Source: DAIOHQ01 sp036744635
Lineage (GTDB): Bacteria > Planctomycetota > Phycisphaerae > Tepidisphaerales > Tepidisphaeraceae
Reading direction: 5' to 3'
Length of the DNA: 30,955 nucleotides
Assembly (NCBI GenBank): GCA_036744635.1
Contig: DAIOHQ010000020.1
Coordinates: 1-30,955, forward strand
Part shown: positions 30,417 through 30,955 of the stretch, piece by piece
Numbering within the stretch: the stretch's first letter is position 1
Layout of the letters: each line of letters starts with the position of its first letter
Made by a program: the position numbers and the translations under genes
The notes under the pieces: model-generated
Told to the model about the DNA's origin: nothing
Database searches by the model: none
What the model saw: only the letters and a program-made list of their open reading frames with translations

Positions 30417-30809
30417 TTAATGGTCCCCGTAGACGGCGGTCTTTCCAAACGTCGCCACCAGCTTGAACTCTTCGGGAAGCAATTCATCGTCGCCAAGGAC
30501 ATAGGCAAGGATCACAACTGCGCGGCCGCCGAATTTTCGCGCAGATCGCTCCAGGACTCCCCGCCGTTCGTGCTTTTGCCAGTCTGCTTTTCTGTGTGTC
30601 GTCCACTGAGGAAATGTCCCCATCTGCTCAGTTGAAATGTAAAACACCGGCCGATCCAGGTTTCCGGCGATCGCCGAGACGGCGTAGTCATAATCGCCAA
30701 TGATCGGCACATCCTTGGGATAATTCTGCCGGATGAACTCCGCCGCTGCCTGGCTTGCGGACAGGGGACGGGTTAAATCGATCCAACTCGCCCACACACC
30801 GGCGGCCAT
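30417..30809 (-). CDS. C-terminal domain of a membrane glycosyltransferase-like protein, probably broken
   Basis: From ATG 30809, 130 residues: SASQAAAEFIRQNYPKDVPI, IIGDYDYAVSAIAGNLDRPV and FYISTEQMGTFPQW. This reads like the extracytoplasmic C-terminal domain that follows the membrane helices in some GT39-like proteins. The family-like sequence continues upstream of the ATG without a start (FFVTAVLAIQMAAGVWASWI spans it), back to a TGA at 30927-30929. The gene is therefore either frameshifted near the right edge or a remnant. Another minus-strand frame entering the window reads LGAIARGVLTRELRKSG and stops at 30901; it may be the end of a neighbouring gene or the missing half. No ribosome-binding site is evident at 30809. 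Confidence 0.5.
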   Translation of the reverse strand: MAAGVWASWIDLTRPLSASQAAAEFIRQNYPKDVPIIGDYDYAVSAIAGNLDRPVFYISTEQMGTFPQWTTHRKADWQKHERRGVLERSARKFGGRAVVILAYVLGDDELLPEEFKLVATFGKTAVYGDH

Positions 30810-30955
30810 CTGGATGGCAAGGACCGCCGTGACGAAAAATCTCCTGGCATTTCCAATCCGGCAATTCCCGCTGCCGGCCGTCTGGGCGATCCAGAAGGAA
30901 CTAACCCGACTTCCGCAGTTCGCGTGTCAAAACGCCCCTGGCGATAGCGCCAAGG

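Overview
The window looks like a chromosomal segment of a GC-rich planctomycete, most likely of the class Phycisphaerae. The indicators are several pseudopilin genes, two Gfo/Idh/MocA-type oxidoreductases (one fused to an aldo/keto reductase), many short palindromic intergenic repeats, and an rpsO-pnp pair. This assignment comes from gene content and repeat style; no rRNA or marker phylogeny is available here. No tRNA, rRNA or CRISPR array was found. Layout: (1) 1-2534: purA (minus strand, cut by the window start), then a soluble histidine kinase. (2) 2600-6390, accessory island: the N-terminal remnant of a site-specific DNA methyltransferase, a complete SPPY-type methyltransferase, an overlapping PaeR7I/XhoI-family restriction endonuclease, and then the C-terminal remnant of what looks like the same broken methyltransferase. 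In effect a restriction-modification pair sits inside a split methyltransferase gene. A two-TM protein with a C-terminal cysteine cluster and two orphan small genes of lower GC follow in the same direction. (3) 6390-8834: two small orphan genes and a repeat field, including fifteen 21-bp tandem units built from palindromes. (4) 8835-13789: a CHAD-domain protein (with a possible G-run frameshift), a degenerate receiver-like protein, a secreted protein, and the Gfo/Idh/MocA-aldo/keto reductase fusion. (5) 13869-20180, all minus: a histidine kinase, three pseudopilins, a small two-TM protein and GspF/PilC (a compact type II secretion/type IV pilus-like set without its ATPase here), then another Gfo/Idh/MocA protein. 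(6) 20322-26155: a GT39-like membrane protein (plus), then minus-strand genes for a QueC-like protein with an altered P-loop, a small orphan protein, a stop-interrupted small gene, a zinc alcohol dehydrogenase, a HEAT-repeat lipoprotein and glutamate racemase. (7) 26325-30317, plus strand: a single-domain response regulator, a membrane protein, rpsO and pnp (with a long RGG-rich tail). A fragment of a membrane protein on the minus strand closes the window. How the parts relate: purA, murI, rpsO and pnp are housekeeping genes. The pseudopilin/GspF genes form one probable operon. The 2.6-6.4 kb block is an acquired defence-like island. The most distinctive non-genic signals are short repeats that enter coding sequence: one adds the same short peptide to two unrelated proteins, and another supplies the stop codons of both histidine kinase genes.
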